NCBI GenBank assembly: GCA_036897485.1
Contig: JAYMTF010001557.1
Coordinates: forward strand, 1-22,609
Source of the DNA: Pelargonium nanum
Lineage: Eukaryota > Streptophyta > Magnoliopsida > Geraniales > Geraniaceae
Length of the DNA stretch: 22,609 bases
Direction of reading: 5' to 3'
Both the position numbers and the translations under genes were made by a program. Each line of letters opens with the position of its first letter. The stretch's first letter is position 1. This document shows positions 1-12,941 of the stretch, piece by piece. Under the pieces are notes generated by a model, which saw nothing but the letters and a program-made list of their open reading frames with translations, was not told the DNA's origin and ran no database searches.

Positions 1-1140
1 ATCATATTCTCCAGAAAACTCCAGATGTTAGGCTCTGAAGCCATGCACTTGTGGCCTCTAATAATACAACCCAAAATATGGTATCTAATAATACCTTACA
101 TTGCCAACTTTGTACTAATTATTCTATATAAAAAATACTCTTCATAAAAGACCATAATTTATACACCTTATAAGCTTTATGATGAAAAACATTATATGTA
201 TTTATTTAGTTGTAATGCAAATAATTACATAAAGGATGTTCAAGTGAAAAGTTAAATAACCCATTCATTTTTTTCAAGAAATTCAAAATAAAATTTATTA
301 TCTAATCATGCAATGCAAATCATTACATTAATGTTGCGTATGAAAAACTTATGAGATTAATAGTTAGCTTTAAACATCGTACACTACTAGAAAACTGTCA
401 TTTTCAGCCACAGTTAATAGATTATTTTTGACAAATTAAGAACTTAACGGTGAATAAAATTCAGCGAGAGGGATACCAAGTTGAAAAAAAAATACGCACC
501 GTTTTTCTATTTCCCACCAGAGTGAAAAATTAGTCATGACTAATTGTGATTATCTATATACACACTCAGTTACAAATTAATCACAAAATTATAGTGAAGA
601 TATATTGCAACTACTTACAAAAACCATCATCAATGACATGTAAAATCCAACAATTCCTTCCTTAGGTGTGTGACCTATAAAAAAATGAGATTTAATGCTT
701 AAAATTAGCAAAAATATTATTTTTCAAACATAATAACAGAAATTAATTTGTAAGAAAACACAAAATAGAAAAAGTGTCATCCAATTTAAGTTAAATGCAA
801 GCTCCTTTACAGTTGTCAGGATTGGTGCTCCACGTGATCAATTTCTCAATTGGTAAATAATAAAATATTTTCTAAAATTGCAAAAAATAAAAAATATTTA
901 TTTCTGATAATAAAAACAAAAATATATTTTATAAAAATAAAAAATAAAAACCCAGAAATTTCTGGAATAATGAAAGGAGTCCAAGTAGTACAACTGTACA
1001 ACAATGTTTTTTTAACGTTGGTCAATTTACCGCCATTTCCAGTTACTTTCCTGCCTGGCTTCCCAACTACTTTTCAAAAATTGGAATTTTTATTTTCAAA
1101 ATTAAACGTTGTAAATTCAAAAAATAGTTAAATTAATTAG
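1..1140. other. AT-rich intergenic region upstream of the HAD gene
   Basis: I see no convincing gene here. The stretch is strongly AT-rich, especially 850-960. A single CACGTG G-box lies at 831-836, about 340 bp upstream of the TATA box at 1171, and could belong to the HAD promoter. A sequence at 382-390 (CACTACTAG, followed by AAAA) resembles the terminal bases of CACTA transposons but has no visible partner end. The open frame at 850-1131 is low-complexity K/I/N/F-rich translation of AT-rich DNA and is not supported as a gene. Confidence 0.7.
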
Positions 1141-1170
1141 TTAATTTCTTGTCAGCAACGGTTCTGTGCC

Positions 1171-1177
1171 TATATAA
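1171..1177 (+). promoter_or_regulatory. TATA box of the HAD hydrolase gene
   Basis: TATATAA is followed 25-35 bp later by a CT-rich stretch (about 1190-1230), the usual look of a plant transcription start and leader. Transcription probably starts near 1200. The inferred first leader exon (about 1200-1316) contains no ATG. The position is inferred from sequence only. Confidence 0.65.
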
Positions 1178-1316
1178 ACCCGCCTCTGCTTTCTTCTCTT
1201 CCTCCCTCCCTCGCTCTCGCCTTCCTCTGCCATAGCCTCTCTGCTTCGAGTTTCGATTGCGAGAATCTTCTAGTGATTTTCTCTGTATTTCATTGAGACT
1301 CGTCTTTTCGGTTCTG

Positions 1317-1914
1317 GTATGTTGCTAAAATCTCGAGCTTTTGTTCATGGGTGTGTTGAATGTTGAAATGTCATTGTGTTTTGATCTGTTTTGTTTTTGC
1401 ACTTCAAGTGTTTGTGAAAATGCCTCAATGAGAGTTTGAGTTTCTGGGCATTTGTTAATGGTGGCTTAAATTTGTGCATTTGGGTTTTATGCTATAACAT
1501 GTTTTGTGACAATTGTTTATATTTTTTTTTAAGTTTCTTTTGAACTTTAAGATATAACATGTGAACCCTTTTTCAATTCAGCTTCTAAAGCTTGTTCTTT
1601 TATATTTCCATTCATGGGTTTGTGCCTTTTGTTATGTCATTGGTTTATGGAGACCTCTTTTTGATGGTTGAGCTAAGCCTTTTGAGTCTAATGGTTATGG
1701 ATTGCCCATTCATGTACTAATCAAAGTCTGTTCTCATCTTCATGGGATTGGTTGTATATTGTCTGCATATTGACCCCTTTTGTTCTTGTGGTGGTAATAT
1801 GAGTCAATATAGACTTAATTTATTCAAAATGAATGTGTATATAAGCTTGTTGTGTGGGTTTATGTTATGATTGAGCATGGCATTGACACTTTTCGGGTTT
1901 TTTTCCGGGTATAG
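1317..1914 (+). other. 5'-UTR intron of the HAD hydrolase gene
   Basis: The donor is CTG|GTATGTT at 1316/1317 and the acceptor GGTATAG|CAAACC at 1914/1915. The interval is T-rich and contains many ATGs and stops, as expected of an intron and not of a leader. The joined leader ends 16 nt before the ATG at 1931. Leader introns close to the promoter often raise expression in plants; that role is inference here. Confidence 0.7.
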
Positions 1915-1930
1915 CAAACCTGTGATCACT

Positions 1931-3470
1931 ATGGAATACGAGAACCACTACTTGCAGGCTCAGGGGCAAAAGTTTGACTGCCTTTTGTTCGGTAAGTAAC
2001 AAGAACATTTGGTTAATATATCTTATTTCCTACAGAGAAGAATCGATTATTGACACCGATTGTTTCGTTTTTCAGATTTGGATGATACCCTTTACCCTTT
2101 TAGTGCTGGTTTAGCCACAGCGTGCCGCAAGAACATTGAAGGTGAGAGAGTCTACGCTATGGTTTCGCGTCACTTTTTCTCGTTATGTTAATCTTATTTC
2201 CAAGTTTCTGATTTGTATGTATGCTCTTTTTTTAGATTACATGGTTGAGAAGCTTGGCATAGAGAAGAGCAAAATCAATGACTACTGTAACTTGTTGTAC
2301 AAGCATTATGGGACAACAATGGCTGGTCTTAGGGTATGTTACTTTTTATCATCAAGACTCTCTCTTAAGCCTTAAACATGAGAGCAATGAATAAAAATGA
2401 TGTATGTTGTTTCTTGTTTTGCAGGCTATTGGCTATGATTTCGACTACGATGAGTATCACAGGTTTGAAACTGAAGCCTTTTACACATTCTTTGTTTGAT
2501 TCATTTGCTGAGAGTTTGTGTCGATTATCTGACTCTCTTTGCATCAATTGCAGTTTCGTTCACGGGAGGTTGCCTTATGAGAATTTGAAACCGGACCCTG
2601 TTCTGAGGAGTCTTTTGCTAAACCTGCCTATTCGGAAAGTTGTAAGTACTTATTGACAAATGGATATAGCTTCAAAACTTGAAAAGAACACGCGATTCGA
2701 GCTTTTTGTCTCACAATGTCTCTTTCGATACAGATCTTTACGAACGCAGACAAGGTCCACGCTGTTAAATGTCTCAAGAAGCTTGGATTGGAAGATTGTT
2801 TCGAAGGAATCATCTGTTTCGAGACTCTCAATCCCATCCACAAGAACACTATCTCCGATGATGAGGACGATGCTGAGTTTGTGGGCTCAGCTCCTACCAA
2901 GACCACAAATTTTGATAACAAGACTCAAATTTTCGACATTATTGGGCATTTTTCTCAGCCTAATCCAAGCACTAGTGCATTACCAAAGACTCCTATTATC
3001 TGCAAACCATCAGAAGATGCCATAGAGAAGGCTCTCAAGATTGGCAACATTAGTCCTCAGAGAACAGTAAGTTTAATTCACTTTCTCTACAATTCATATA
3101 TGCATATAGTCTTGTGAACATAATTTACTGAAACTTCCATTTCTTGCCATTCCCAGCTGTTCTTCGAAGATAGCGTTCGCAACATACAAGCTGGAAAACG
3201 CGTAGGCCTTCACACAGTTCTGGTTAGTAAAAATCAATTTGCTGATCATAATCCGAAAAACGAGAAGCGGGTTTTTATCTAAACAGTTAACTGATTAAAC
3301 AAAATTACATTTTTCAGGTTGGTACTTCACAGAGAGTGAAAGGTGCAGATTATGCATTAGAGAGCATCCACAACCTGAGGGAAGCAATACCAGAGCTGAG
3401 GGACAGTGCCATAAAGTCAGAGGTCACATACCCTAGCAAGATTGCAGTGGAAACATCTGTGACAGCTTGA
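1931..3470 (+). CDS. HAD-superfamily hydrolase, pyrimidine 5'-nucleotidase-like (SDT1/PHM8 type)
   Basis: Coding exons are 1931-1991, 2076-2141, 2236-2333, 2425-2462, 2554-2641, 2734-3066, 3157-3222 and 3318-3470; all introns are GT-AG and the frame stays open, giving 300 aa. All four HAD motifs are visible: motif I FDLDDTL (nucleophile D21, acid/base D23), motif II IFTNAD (T120), motif III K208 in the CKPSEDA segment, and motif IV FFEDS (E232, D233). The protein should be a Mg-dependent soluble phosphatase. Its closest relatives are plant proteins such as At5g02230 and At5g59480 and yeast Sdt1/Phm8, which dephosphorylate nucleotides; the exact substrate is not shown by sequence. There is no signal peptide or membrane segment, so a cytosolic location is likely. 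The ATG chosen is the first in the spliced leader. An acidic, low-complexity stretch (about residues 158-180) sits between motifs II and III. The C-terminus ends in the VETSVTA pattern typical of this plant group. Confidence 0.93.
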
Positions 3471-3660
3471 AAAACCTTTTGTTTCTCATCACTGTGACTC
3501 ATTGAGTAACAAAACAAAGAGCAAAAAGAAGAAAAATGACTCATGTATCTGAGGATGTGATAATCATCTTCTTTCATGTCATTGTTTAGCTGATGTAAAT
3601 GGTTTTGTTGTGATTATTATATGTGATGATAATAATATATATCTACATCTATTATTGAGG
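3471..3660 (+). terminator. 3' UTR and probable poly(A) region of the HAD gene
   Basis: After the TGA the sequence becomes T-rich. An AATAAT-type signal occurs at 3631-3636 within an AT-rich tract, a plausible plant near-upstream element. The exact cleavage site cannot be read from the sequence. Confidence 0.35.
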
Positions 3661-5670
3661 AAATTGAGCTTGTTCTGTTCTCTTTTTGGCTTCTTCTTTG
3701 AGATTACTTGGGTGGCTTTTATCATCAGTGGAGTCATTATCATTAATCAAGATGTTATTATACTAATTACGTTGGAAGACCGTGCTAATCACGCGATTTA
3801 TATATAATTTTAATAGATTTTTGTCATTAGTGTGCAATTAGTTTGGAAATGTTCACATCATACAATGATTTGTGTTGCAGATTTGATGCCAAGAATGAAC
3901 TATGATGTGGGAAATTGACCTTTTTGGTTGTTTGTTATAATTAAAATGATTAGTGTATAGGTTTATTAGCTGGCAAATGTATTTTAAATTTGATAAAGCT
4001 TTAGAATATAGAAACTACTGGCTAGAGGGATGGCAAAGACACTGTTGAATAACTAATAAGGGTTTTATGATGCAACTCTTATTGAAAATAACAGTCGAGA
4101 AACACAAAATCAGAATAAAAAAAATTTGTGGTGATACATGAAATATCGATGCTAAAAAATATGTCACAACATCATTCAGATTGAATACATGCAAAAAGTC
4201 AAAATATAACGCACAAAAAGAATAGCTACCAACACCAGAGGTGGCGCACAACGGTGCCACGATCCAACTAACTCATTTTGGCTCAAATTACTCTATTTTG
4301 GTCGATTTCAACCCACTTTAATACATGGAACATCCGACTCAACCCACGTTTTATGTGGCCCGGACTGTAATCCTTCCATGATGATCCACAGTTCTGGCAA
4401 CTCAGTTTATGATCCAACTCAGTCAACTCATGTCCAGTTACAGCGTATCTGAAATCTCTTACACACATTTGAACTCCACGTTACTTTCCAATCCCATTTG
4501 AGAAACTTAGACCTATAAATACCATATCATAAGAATATTCTGTAATGAATTTAATACAATACATTTAAAATAGTCTATAAAGAATACAATGCTTAGAAGA
4601 AAAAAAAATTAGGTAAAAGAGGTGGGTGGCACTTATGGAGAAGAAGATAGAGTAGAACATAACCATGCTTTAATTATTCATTTGGATAATGAAATCTAAT
4701 AATTTTGGATTGGTAGCATAATTGGGTTCAGCTCATATGGCTTCCCAAATATTTAAAAATTCAAAGGGACATTATTGTCCAAGTTTTTTAGAAACAACAT
4801 ATAAAATCATTATTATGATTTGAGGATAATTTTGTAATTAAGCAACACAAAAATGTGAAGAAAATGATCATATAGTAAGGTTGATCAGGTTTGGATTGAT
4901 TGATTGCTTGATCAAATGGAACACAAAGACTATCACAAGTGGGTTTCTTGGACAGATGGCTTTGTAGAGTCTCAAGGCCAATTTGACACTCAAGTATCAT
5001 AACAAAAATTCAAAGAAAATAAATAAATAAATAAAAGAGTTTATGCAAATAAAACTTCAGACCTAACTAGTTAGTTCAGATTTCATTTCTTAAGGCCTTA
5101 GATAGCAATTTCTGATGTCTTAATTGTGTCGAGCGGAAAATTGATTGTATATTGTATGAATCAACACGAACATGTTGTGTTTTTTAAACGGATCGAGTTG
5201 AGATGATCTGCTATGTTTTGCACGGCAAGACCAACATGTTTGGTATGACACTTCCAAATATGAGGACACCGGTACGAATTCAACTAATTAGAAACAAAAT
5301 GACATAATTTGGAATGAAATGATAGTTGGAGGACCGAAATGGAATATTTTTTTGAGTTGTAATATTAAAATTAACCTCAAAATTAACTCTAACTAATCTT
5401 AGTGTGTTTATGATTCTTTTGCATGTTAGTTAAAATAATTTTATTGGGAGGTGTCTTAAATGTGTGATATTTAAGCGTTTTGGACAATTTGGGTAAGCAT
5501 GTTAGTCGTGTCATGCAAAATATTGTAGTTCGGGTAAGCCTGAGCCATTTAGCAAAACACCGATGAGCACACGACATGAATTTTTTTTTTATCTCAAACA
5601 CGTTTATTTTGTATCGAGTTTGTGCACAAAAATTTCTATAAAAAACTAGCACTTTGAAAATATATTCTAA
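3661..5670. other. Intergenic region between the HAD and SDR genes
   Basis: No gene is supported. The DNA is AT-rich, and all open frames are short and unlike known proteins. An (AAAT)n microsatellite lies at 5017-5034. The part at about 5120-5640 contains words such as ACACGAACATG, GTCGTGTCATG and CACACGACATG, which recall the degenerate ACACGA-rich dispersed repeats common in eudicot intergenic DNA. I could not delimit an element or find terminal repeats. Confidence 0.6.
5017..5034. repeat. (AAAT)n microsatellite
   Basis: Four tandem AAAT units lie in otherwise AT-rich intergenic DNA. It is probably neutral and useful only as a length-polymorphic marker. Confidence 0.8.
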
Positions 5671-5676
5671 ACGAAC

Positions 5677-5818
5677 TGGGCTGTGCAGTATTGTAATCCA
5701 ACGATGAAAAATGAATCACAAATTGGGCCATTTTGTTGGGCCAAGGCCCAAATGTTGTTAAATGAGCTAACAGAAAATTGGGCTCCAGATCCAAACACAG
5801 CCACAGCCCACAGGCCCA
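5677..5818 (+). promoter_or_regulatory. Cluster of seven site II (TGGGCC/T) boxes in the SDR promoter
   Basis: TGGGCT or TGGGCC occurs at 5677, 5724, 5737 and 5779, and the reverse form (GGCCCA or AGCCCA) at 5745, 5805 and 5813. Site II elements bind TCP-class factors in plants and are typical of TATA-less promoters of housekeeping and organelle-related genes. No good TATA box is visible between this cluster and the ATG at 6039, which fits that promoter class and the predicted plastid protein downstream. Confidence 0.7.
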
Positions 5819-5859
5819 CAGAAACTTCTGATTAGCGCGTGCACTTTGGCGCGTGGGCG

Positions 5860-5868
5860 ATGGCGTAG
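5860..5868 (+). promoter_or_regulatory. Possible two-codon upstream ORF (ATG GCG TAG)
   Basis: If transcription starts upstream of 5860, this minimal reading frame would lie in the SDR leader. The start site is not known, so the call is tentative. Confidence 0.25.
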
Positions 5869-6001
5869 AAGAAGAAATAGGATAAGATAATCAGAATCAG
5901 ATCAGCCGTAACACAACACAACCACGTTAACGGCTACGGAGAATCAACGGTCCATCGCCGGAGTCGGAGCAGGTTGTCGGCGCCGCCAAATCGACCGCCG
6001 G

Positions 6002-6013
6002 ATGCACAATTAG
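6002..6013 (+). promoter_or_regulatory. Three-codon upstream ORF in the SDR leader
   Basis: ATG CAC AAT TAG ends 25 nt before the main ATG at 6039 and is very likely inside the transcript. Such short frames can lower initiation at the main start; the effect here is inferred. Confidence 0.45.
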
Positions 6014-6038
6014 TCCGTGCTACCGATTCCATTCAACA

Positions 6039-8511
<2,473 letters not shown>

Positions 8512-9960
8512 TTTACATCTGCATTATAGTTACCATCCACGGTAGAACTTTTATTTAAGTTGTGTCCGAAGAGAACATAGAACACGCGAATGATATTAGA
8601 TGTATGCAAGTTGTGTATTGAGCCAGCGCTAAAGTTTTTGTTGTAGCTAAATTTCAGGTACTAGAGGAGATGTGAAATATTTGTAATTGGCTTCATTGCA
8701 ACTATAATGCTCAAACCTTGCCAATTACTATGCTTTTGCAAAAAATAAGGAGAATGTTATTACAGGCTTGCAAGTAGCTATAGACAGCTAATGTGTAGAT
8801 TTCCAAAAATGGAAAGGTTCTGATCATTTTTATTCCCTAGCTATGAATAATTCAGCCATATCATGGATAGAGCTTGCAATTTGAAACCGGTATGAAATCC
8901 AATCCTGCCAACTTTTAGGTTGAAACCACACATTTTACACCAGAAAAGTGACCCAAACCCGATCTGTGGCCTGAAACCCGAATGAATCCGAAGCCTTTTC
9001 GAGTCAAATTCGGGTTAGGTTGGCAAGGAGAATTTTCAAGAAAGTTGAGCCATATCCACTAAAAATGCTGGCAATATTTGCTTCCAATCTCTAATTTGCC
9101 ACAAGATTGTGTTTTGTCACTATTGTGTATCCACCACATGATATGTTCCAAAATTTCATGTTAGTGCTAAAGAATGAATCAAATCAACATCAGCAATTTG
9201 GATTTATCATAAAAACAAATAGGGGTCCTCATGGGAAAAGCATATTGTGTTGATCCATAAGATTGGTTTGGTTTTGTTGTTCCTTGACAAATCAAATCAG
9301 CTCTCTATTGTGGGAATCTACCTTAAGACCAACTATGTGTTCCTTCACTAAAGGACCACCACAAGTTCATTGGAGCAAGATAGCTCTTTTTTCTTATGAG
9401 ACTCCTTTCTTTTTAGCAACCACATTAATCTATTTTGTTTTGGTGGTAGAAAGTTTCCACTAGTTGGGCAACTTTAGGTCAATGAGCTATGGACACTCAC
9501 TTTTGGGAAGTTCTATCACCAATCTTTGAAAAAAGTTCTCTTTTCCCAAGTTTTTGCCAATCAAACTAAAGTGAATCAAGTACAAACTGAAGTGAATCGA
9601 GATTCTACATCTACAAATACCGTTGAAAGATGCATGACAATCAAATTTAACTATTGCTCTTGAGTTGTTTAGAAATCAGATCGGTTCACCTATAAAATAA
9701 ATTGCATTTTGGGCACTTTGGATTTGTTGAGAATAGTTTCTAGTGCTCAACTATCAAATTCATCACAAAACACCTATATTTAAAGCTCAACAAAGGACTT
9801 TACTTAAAAGAATGAAGTTACAATACAAATGGCTCCATTCAGACAAACATCAGCAGGAGACAAAAGTTTATGGCAAACTTGTGCTTGACATCTCTCATTC
9901 CATTTTCTTCCACATTTTTCACATGTCAAATTCTACACAAGATCACATATATACTATGCT
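8512..9960. other. Region between the convergent SDR and GRAS genes, including the SDR 3' UTR
   Basis: The SDR 3' UTR probably runs to about 8750, with an AATAAG signal near 8744. No gene is visible beyond it. The part at 8885-9035 has degenerate words such as AAACCCGAAT and AATTCGGGTTAGG, typical of old dispersed repeats; similar vocabulary recurs at 14160-14400 and 21780-21930. The open frames at 9263-9463 and 9743-10012 lack homology, start context and neighbours that would support a gene. Confidence 0.6.
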
Positions 9961-10039
9961 AAAACATCCCATCTCAAAAAATCATCACAAGCGACGCACC
10001 TGTAGCCTGTGAGCATCATTTGCTCGCGTGCATCGTTTC

Positions 10040-10168
10040 CTGAAATGGGTGTGGATCACATTGCATATCCCAATCAGAAAATGGTCTGAAAATACAACAT
10101 ATTCGGTTACAAGTGTTCATGTGCTGAATGAGAAAACTGAGGGTAATTTTACGAAGAAATGGACTTAC
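10040..10168 (-). other. Probable 3'-UTR intron of the GRAS gene
   Basis: On the minus strand ATG|GTAAGTCC (donor G at 10168) is a near-consensus donor, 73 nt downstream of the stop codon. TTTCAG|GA at 10040 is a good acceptor. An alternative acceptor, TTTTCAG|ACC, would end the intron at 10086. Either choice gives a short plant-sized intron. It is inferred from splice signals alone. Confidence 0.5.
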
Positions 10169-10241
10169 CATGAGATGTTCATTTCTGTCAAATGTAGAAG
10201 CTACCAAAAGGGAAGATCTTGAGTGGTAAAAATCGTATCTT

Positions 10242-12524
10242 TCAAGCTCTTTGTGCCGGTTTCCAACAAGAAAGGGCGTAAACGCTTCGCCCCTTCCATC
10301 CCTGCAACAGCCATCGGCTATCTTCATCAATCACAAAATCCTTGTGGTAGCTTGACCTCACTCTATTAGTTGCTCTCTTCACGATGTCCCTGTCAAGAGG
10401 AAGCTGCAAAAACCCGGCCCTTAGGTTCCGGACTTGCCATTGCTTGTATGTTTCCGGTCTCTCCACTCTCTCCCATCCCTCGCAAGCTATAACATTCAAA
10501 GCCTCCCTTCCAAAGATCTCTTTCTCAATCAGCATTCGCTCCCTATCTTCCCGTGGGACTATAGTTTCAAGCATATCAAACAGCGCAGAAAAGTGAAATA
10601 GAGCTTCCCGAAATCTTGTGACAAAGAAAGGAGCATTGTAGGCTCCATTCATGATCCCGTGGAGGAAAACATCGGGATTGATCTTTTTTATCAGATTGAG
10701 GAAAATATTTCTTGAACTGTCCACAGCCAGAGTTTCGTCAAGCAAGTTCTTGGCCCTGTACAAACAGTTAACCACAATAACCTCATCTCTGTCGATCTTG
10801 AGCTCCTCGAGTGTTACAGTTTCCCATTTCTTAGCTATGGCAACGTATTCAAATGGCACGTTGAAACTCTCAGCGTAATTTGCTAATCTACGGCCTGTTT
10901 CCTCGACTCTCTCAGCTGGCCGGAACCCAGGTTGGGGAAAGTCTATTCCCGTGATCCGAAGCTTCGGGGGTCCACCAGGTCTGCTGGAGAGACGCTGAAT
11001 AAAAGTGGGCCACTGGAAACCATATAAGATACCGAAGTCTATGATGTGAAGCCTAGTTGCATTTTCCGATACATTGAAAATAGTCTTGTTGGAGACAAAG
11101 TTTGAGAGCTTCCTGAAAGGACAAGCAGCGAGGTATAGCTGATAAGCTTTCAATAGATCAGCAGCAGATGTTCGTTTACTAATGAGGCCTTTGTATATCT
11201 GGCTACCAGTACCCGCCAAGCGTGCCTCGAGACCATCAGCAAAGCAATGAGCTAATCTTTCGTTGCCATCCCCGAATGGTGAAGAATGTAGCCTGATCTG
11301 CTTTAGAAGCTCATTCGCACTCCTACGATCATCAGCTGCAACAGCTTGCGCGCAAGTCACTAGTAGAGTTCTCAAATCCACAACCTCCTTCCTCCCGCTT
11401 GATTTCTTTCCACGGCCCTTCCCAACATTAGACCCTTTGGACTGCCCATTCCTTGGCAAATTCTTGTTCGTTCCATTCTGCAGCGCGTCACGAAGAGTTG
11501 ACACGGGGCCTTGTCCGCCATAACAAAGCAAAACCTCATCAAACTTCTCGGATCGCAAAGGAGACTCGTTGAAAACCGCGGCTTGCTTCGTGCTCCTCTC
11601 CTCTTCAAGATCCGCGCCCTCTCTGTGAAGATTCTCCCTCCCCCCCGAGCCACTGGGCGAGTACTCTTCTCCCTCGTCCCTCCTCTCCACCTTGAACACC
11701 ACGTCACGAGCTTCCACCTTTTGCTCCCGGGGAGCCTCCAAATTGACAAACAACTTGTTACCACTTGGAAGAAACTTGTTAGCCTCCTCCACCCCTTTCC
11801 TGAACTGCCAAATAGACTGGCTCTCGCTGCACCAATCAGGAACCTGAAGCGTACTATTGGGAGAGTCCACCAATGTATCTACAGTATTGGTTATGTCGTT
11901 TGGGGAGCCAGAAGACGACTGAGAAGTACTATAAACAACAGGCAAGTTTTGAAGCTGAAAAGAGTTGTATTCACCCATTTCTTGAGCCCAAATGTTATCA
12001 ACCAAGTAGCCACTACTACTCATACTACTACTACTACTCACACAATTACTGAAACTCCCGGAGAAATTGAAATTGTCACATGGGATCTCAGGCTCGCCAC
12101 TATGATTACCATAAGTATTGTAAGGCTCCGGAGAAGGCGGGTACTTTTTCCCAATAACATCATACAATGATTTCTCAGCAGCTTGAAGATCCAAAGAATC
12201 CTGAAGCATACAGGTCTTGTCTTCCATGTCTTCCTCCATAAGAATCTGGTTAATATACCTCAAAACTACATCGGAAAATTCACAATCTTCCTGAGAATCT
12301 TCCTCGTGGATCACATCCGGATACACGGGAGCTACATTACTCTGAATCAGATCCGGTGGAGGGTAGTAAAATCCCCTAAAACTACGATCCAGGAAGGTAT
12401 TTCCATTCTCAAATCTGGGTCCAACAACGAGGTTCGGGCTCGAAAGAACCGATACAGGCTGGTTGTTGAATTGGATCCTATTTCCAGAACCAGAAAAACC
12501 CCTAAGCCTTGGATCCATTGTCAT
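10242..12524 (-). CDS. SCL9: GRAS family transcription regulator, LISCL group, SCL9-like
   Basis: One uninterrupted coding exon of 760 aa. The frame is open one codon further up (TTG at 12527), but the first real start is ATG at 12524-12522, reading MTMDPRLRG. The N-terminal third is disordered and carries the acidic LISCL motifs: EFSDVVLRYINQILMEEDM (about residues 82-101), then MLQDSLDL and EKSLYDVIGKKYPPSPE. A Ser-rich run (about 163-171) and a basic stretch GKGRGKKSSGRK (about 368-379, likely nuclear localisation) follow. The GRAS domain spans about 382-757: leucine heptad I from VDLRTLL, the VHIID motif as LHIIDFGILYGFQWP (about 492-506), leucine heptad II, a PFYRE region (FEYVAIAKKW), RVER (GWERVERPETY) and SAW (RWLLQGWKGR). 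All are intact. The MLQxSLDL and FGILYGFQWP wording matches SCL9 better than SCL14 or SCL33 as I recall them. It should act in the nucleus as a transcription coregulator. It lies tail to tail with the SDR gene and has probable introns in both UTRs. Confidence 0.93.
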   Translation of the reverse strand: MTMDPRLRGFSGSGNRIQFNNQPVSVLSSPNLVVGPRFENGNTFLDRSFRGFYYPPPDLIQSNVAPVYPDVIHEEDSQEDCEFSDVVLRYINQILMEEDMEDKTCMLQDSLDLQAAEKSLYDVIGKKYPPSPEPYNTYGNHSGEPEIPCDNFNFSGSFSNCVSSSSSMSSSGYLVDNIWAQEMGEYNSFQLQNLPVVYSTSQSSSGSPNDITNTVDTLVDSPNSTLQVPDWCSESQSIWQFRKGVEEANKFLPSGNKLFVNLEAPREQKVEARDVVFKVERRDEGEEYSPSGSGGRENLHREGADLEEERSTKQAAVFNESPLRSEKFDEVLLCYGGQGPVSTLRDALQNGTNKNLPRNGQSKGSNVGKGRGKKSSGRKEVVDLRTLLVTCAQAVAADDRRSANELLKQIRLHSSPFGDGNERLAHCFADGLEARLAGTGSQIYKGLISKRTSAADLLKAYQLYLAACPFRKLSNFVSNKTIFNVSENATRLHIIDFGILYGFQWPTFIQRLSSRPGGPPKLRITGIDFPQPGFRPAERVEETGRRLANYAESFNVPFEYVAIAKKWETVTLEELKIDRDEVIVVNCLYRAKNLLDETLAVDSSRNIFLNLIKKINPDVFLHGIMNGAYNAPFFVTRFREALFHFSALFDMLETIVPREDRERMLIEKEIFGREALNVIACEGWERVERPETYKQWQVRNLRAGFLQLPLDRDIVKRATNRVRSSYHKDFVIDEDSRWLLQGWKGRSVYALSCWKPAQRA

Positions 12525-12544
12525 CAACTTTCCAATAACTCAAT

Positions 12545-12941
12545 CTAAAACATGTAATTTAATCAACAACTACACCTCAAGAACCCAGATCCAAAACCCA
12601 AATAAAATCTTCTCAAAATCACACCTTTTCTTGTTCCCAGGAACCAAATTTGGTCAAACCCTAAAACCTAAATACCTTTAAAGATCCAAACTTTACGGGT
12701 CAACCAGCACAAGTTGCAGAAATATTCAGAAAATAGCAACCAAGTTTCGCAGAAACGCACCTCAATCAGTCCCAATTGGTGAGGCCTCAACACTAAGCAA
12801 GTTCAGACCTAAAATGCAAACAACAAAACAGAGCAACCTCAAGCTCAAAAACCCAGAAAAATTACCAAAAAAAATCATAAACCCAGTAAAATTAAAGTAA
12901 AATCAGATACAGTGAGCTGAAATTGGGAGCAAAAATAGTAC
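12545..12941 (-). other. Probable 5'-UTR intron of the GRAS gene
   Basis: On the minus strand CTCTCTAAG|GTACTA (donor G at 12941) follows a CT-rich leader without any ATG. A suitable T-rich acceptor ATGTTTTAG|ATTG ends at 12545, 20 nt before the start codon. Other TTTTAG acceptors exist in the interval, so the 3' end is less certain than the donor. A leader intron with an uninterrupted coding exon is common among LISCL genes. Confidence 0.55.

Noticed and set aside
850..1131. 93-codon open frame on +
   Set aside because: It is translation of AT-rich low-complexity DNA, ends just upstream of a TATA box and shows no recognisable domain.
9743..10012. 89-codon open frame on + between SDR and GRAS
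   Set aside because: It has no homology that I recognise, no promoter, and lies where the GRAS transcript is expected to end.
10016..10330. Open frame on - overlapping the GRAS C-terminus
   Set aside because: It reads the end of the GRAS gene in another frame and then the 3' UTR. The genuine SAW-motif end ALSCWKP followed by a stop is in the main frame.
11511..12170. 219-codon open frame on + opposite the GRAS gene
   Set aside because: It is antisense to an intact, fully recognisable GRAS coding exon. Its protein is biased and unrelated to anything known, and it mirrors codon usage of the real gene.
12525..12527. TTG codon as start of the GRAS protein
   Set aside because: The next codon is an ATG in the same frame (12524-12522). 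Plant nuclear genes rarely start at TTG, and nothing supports it here.
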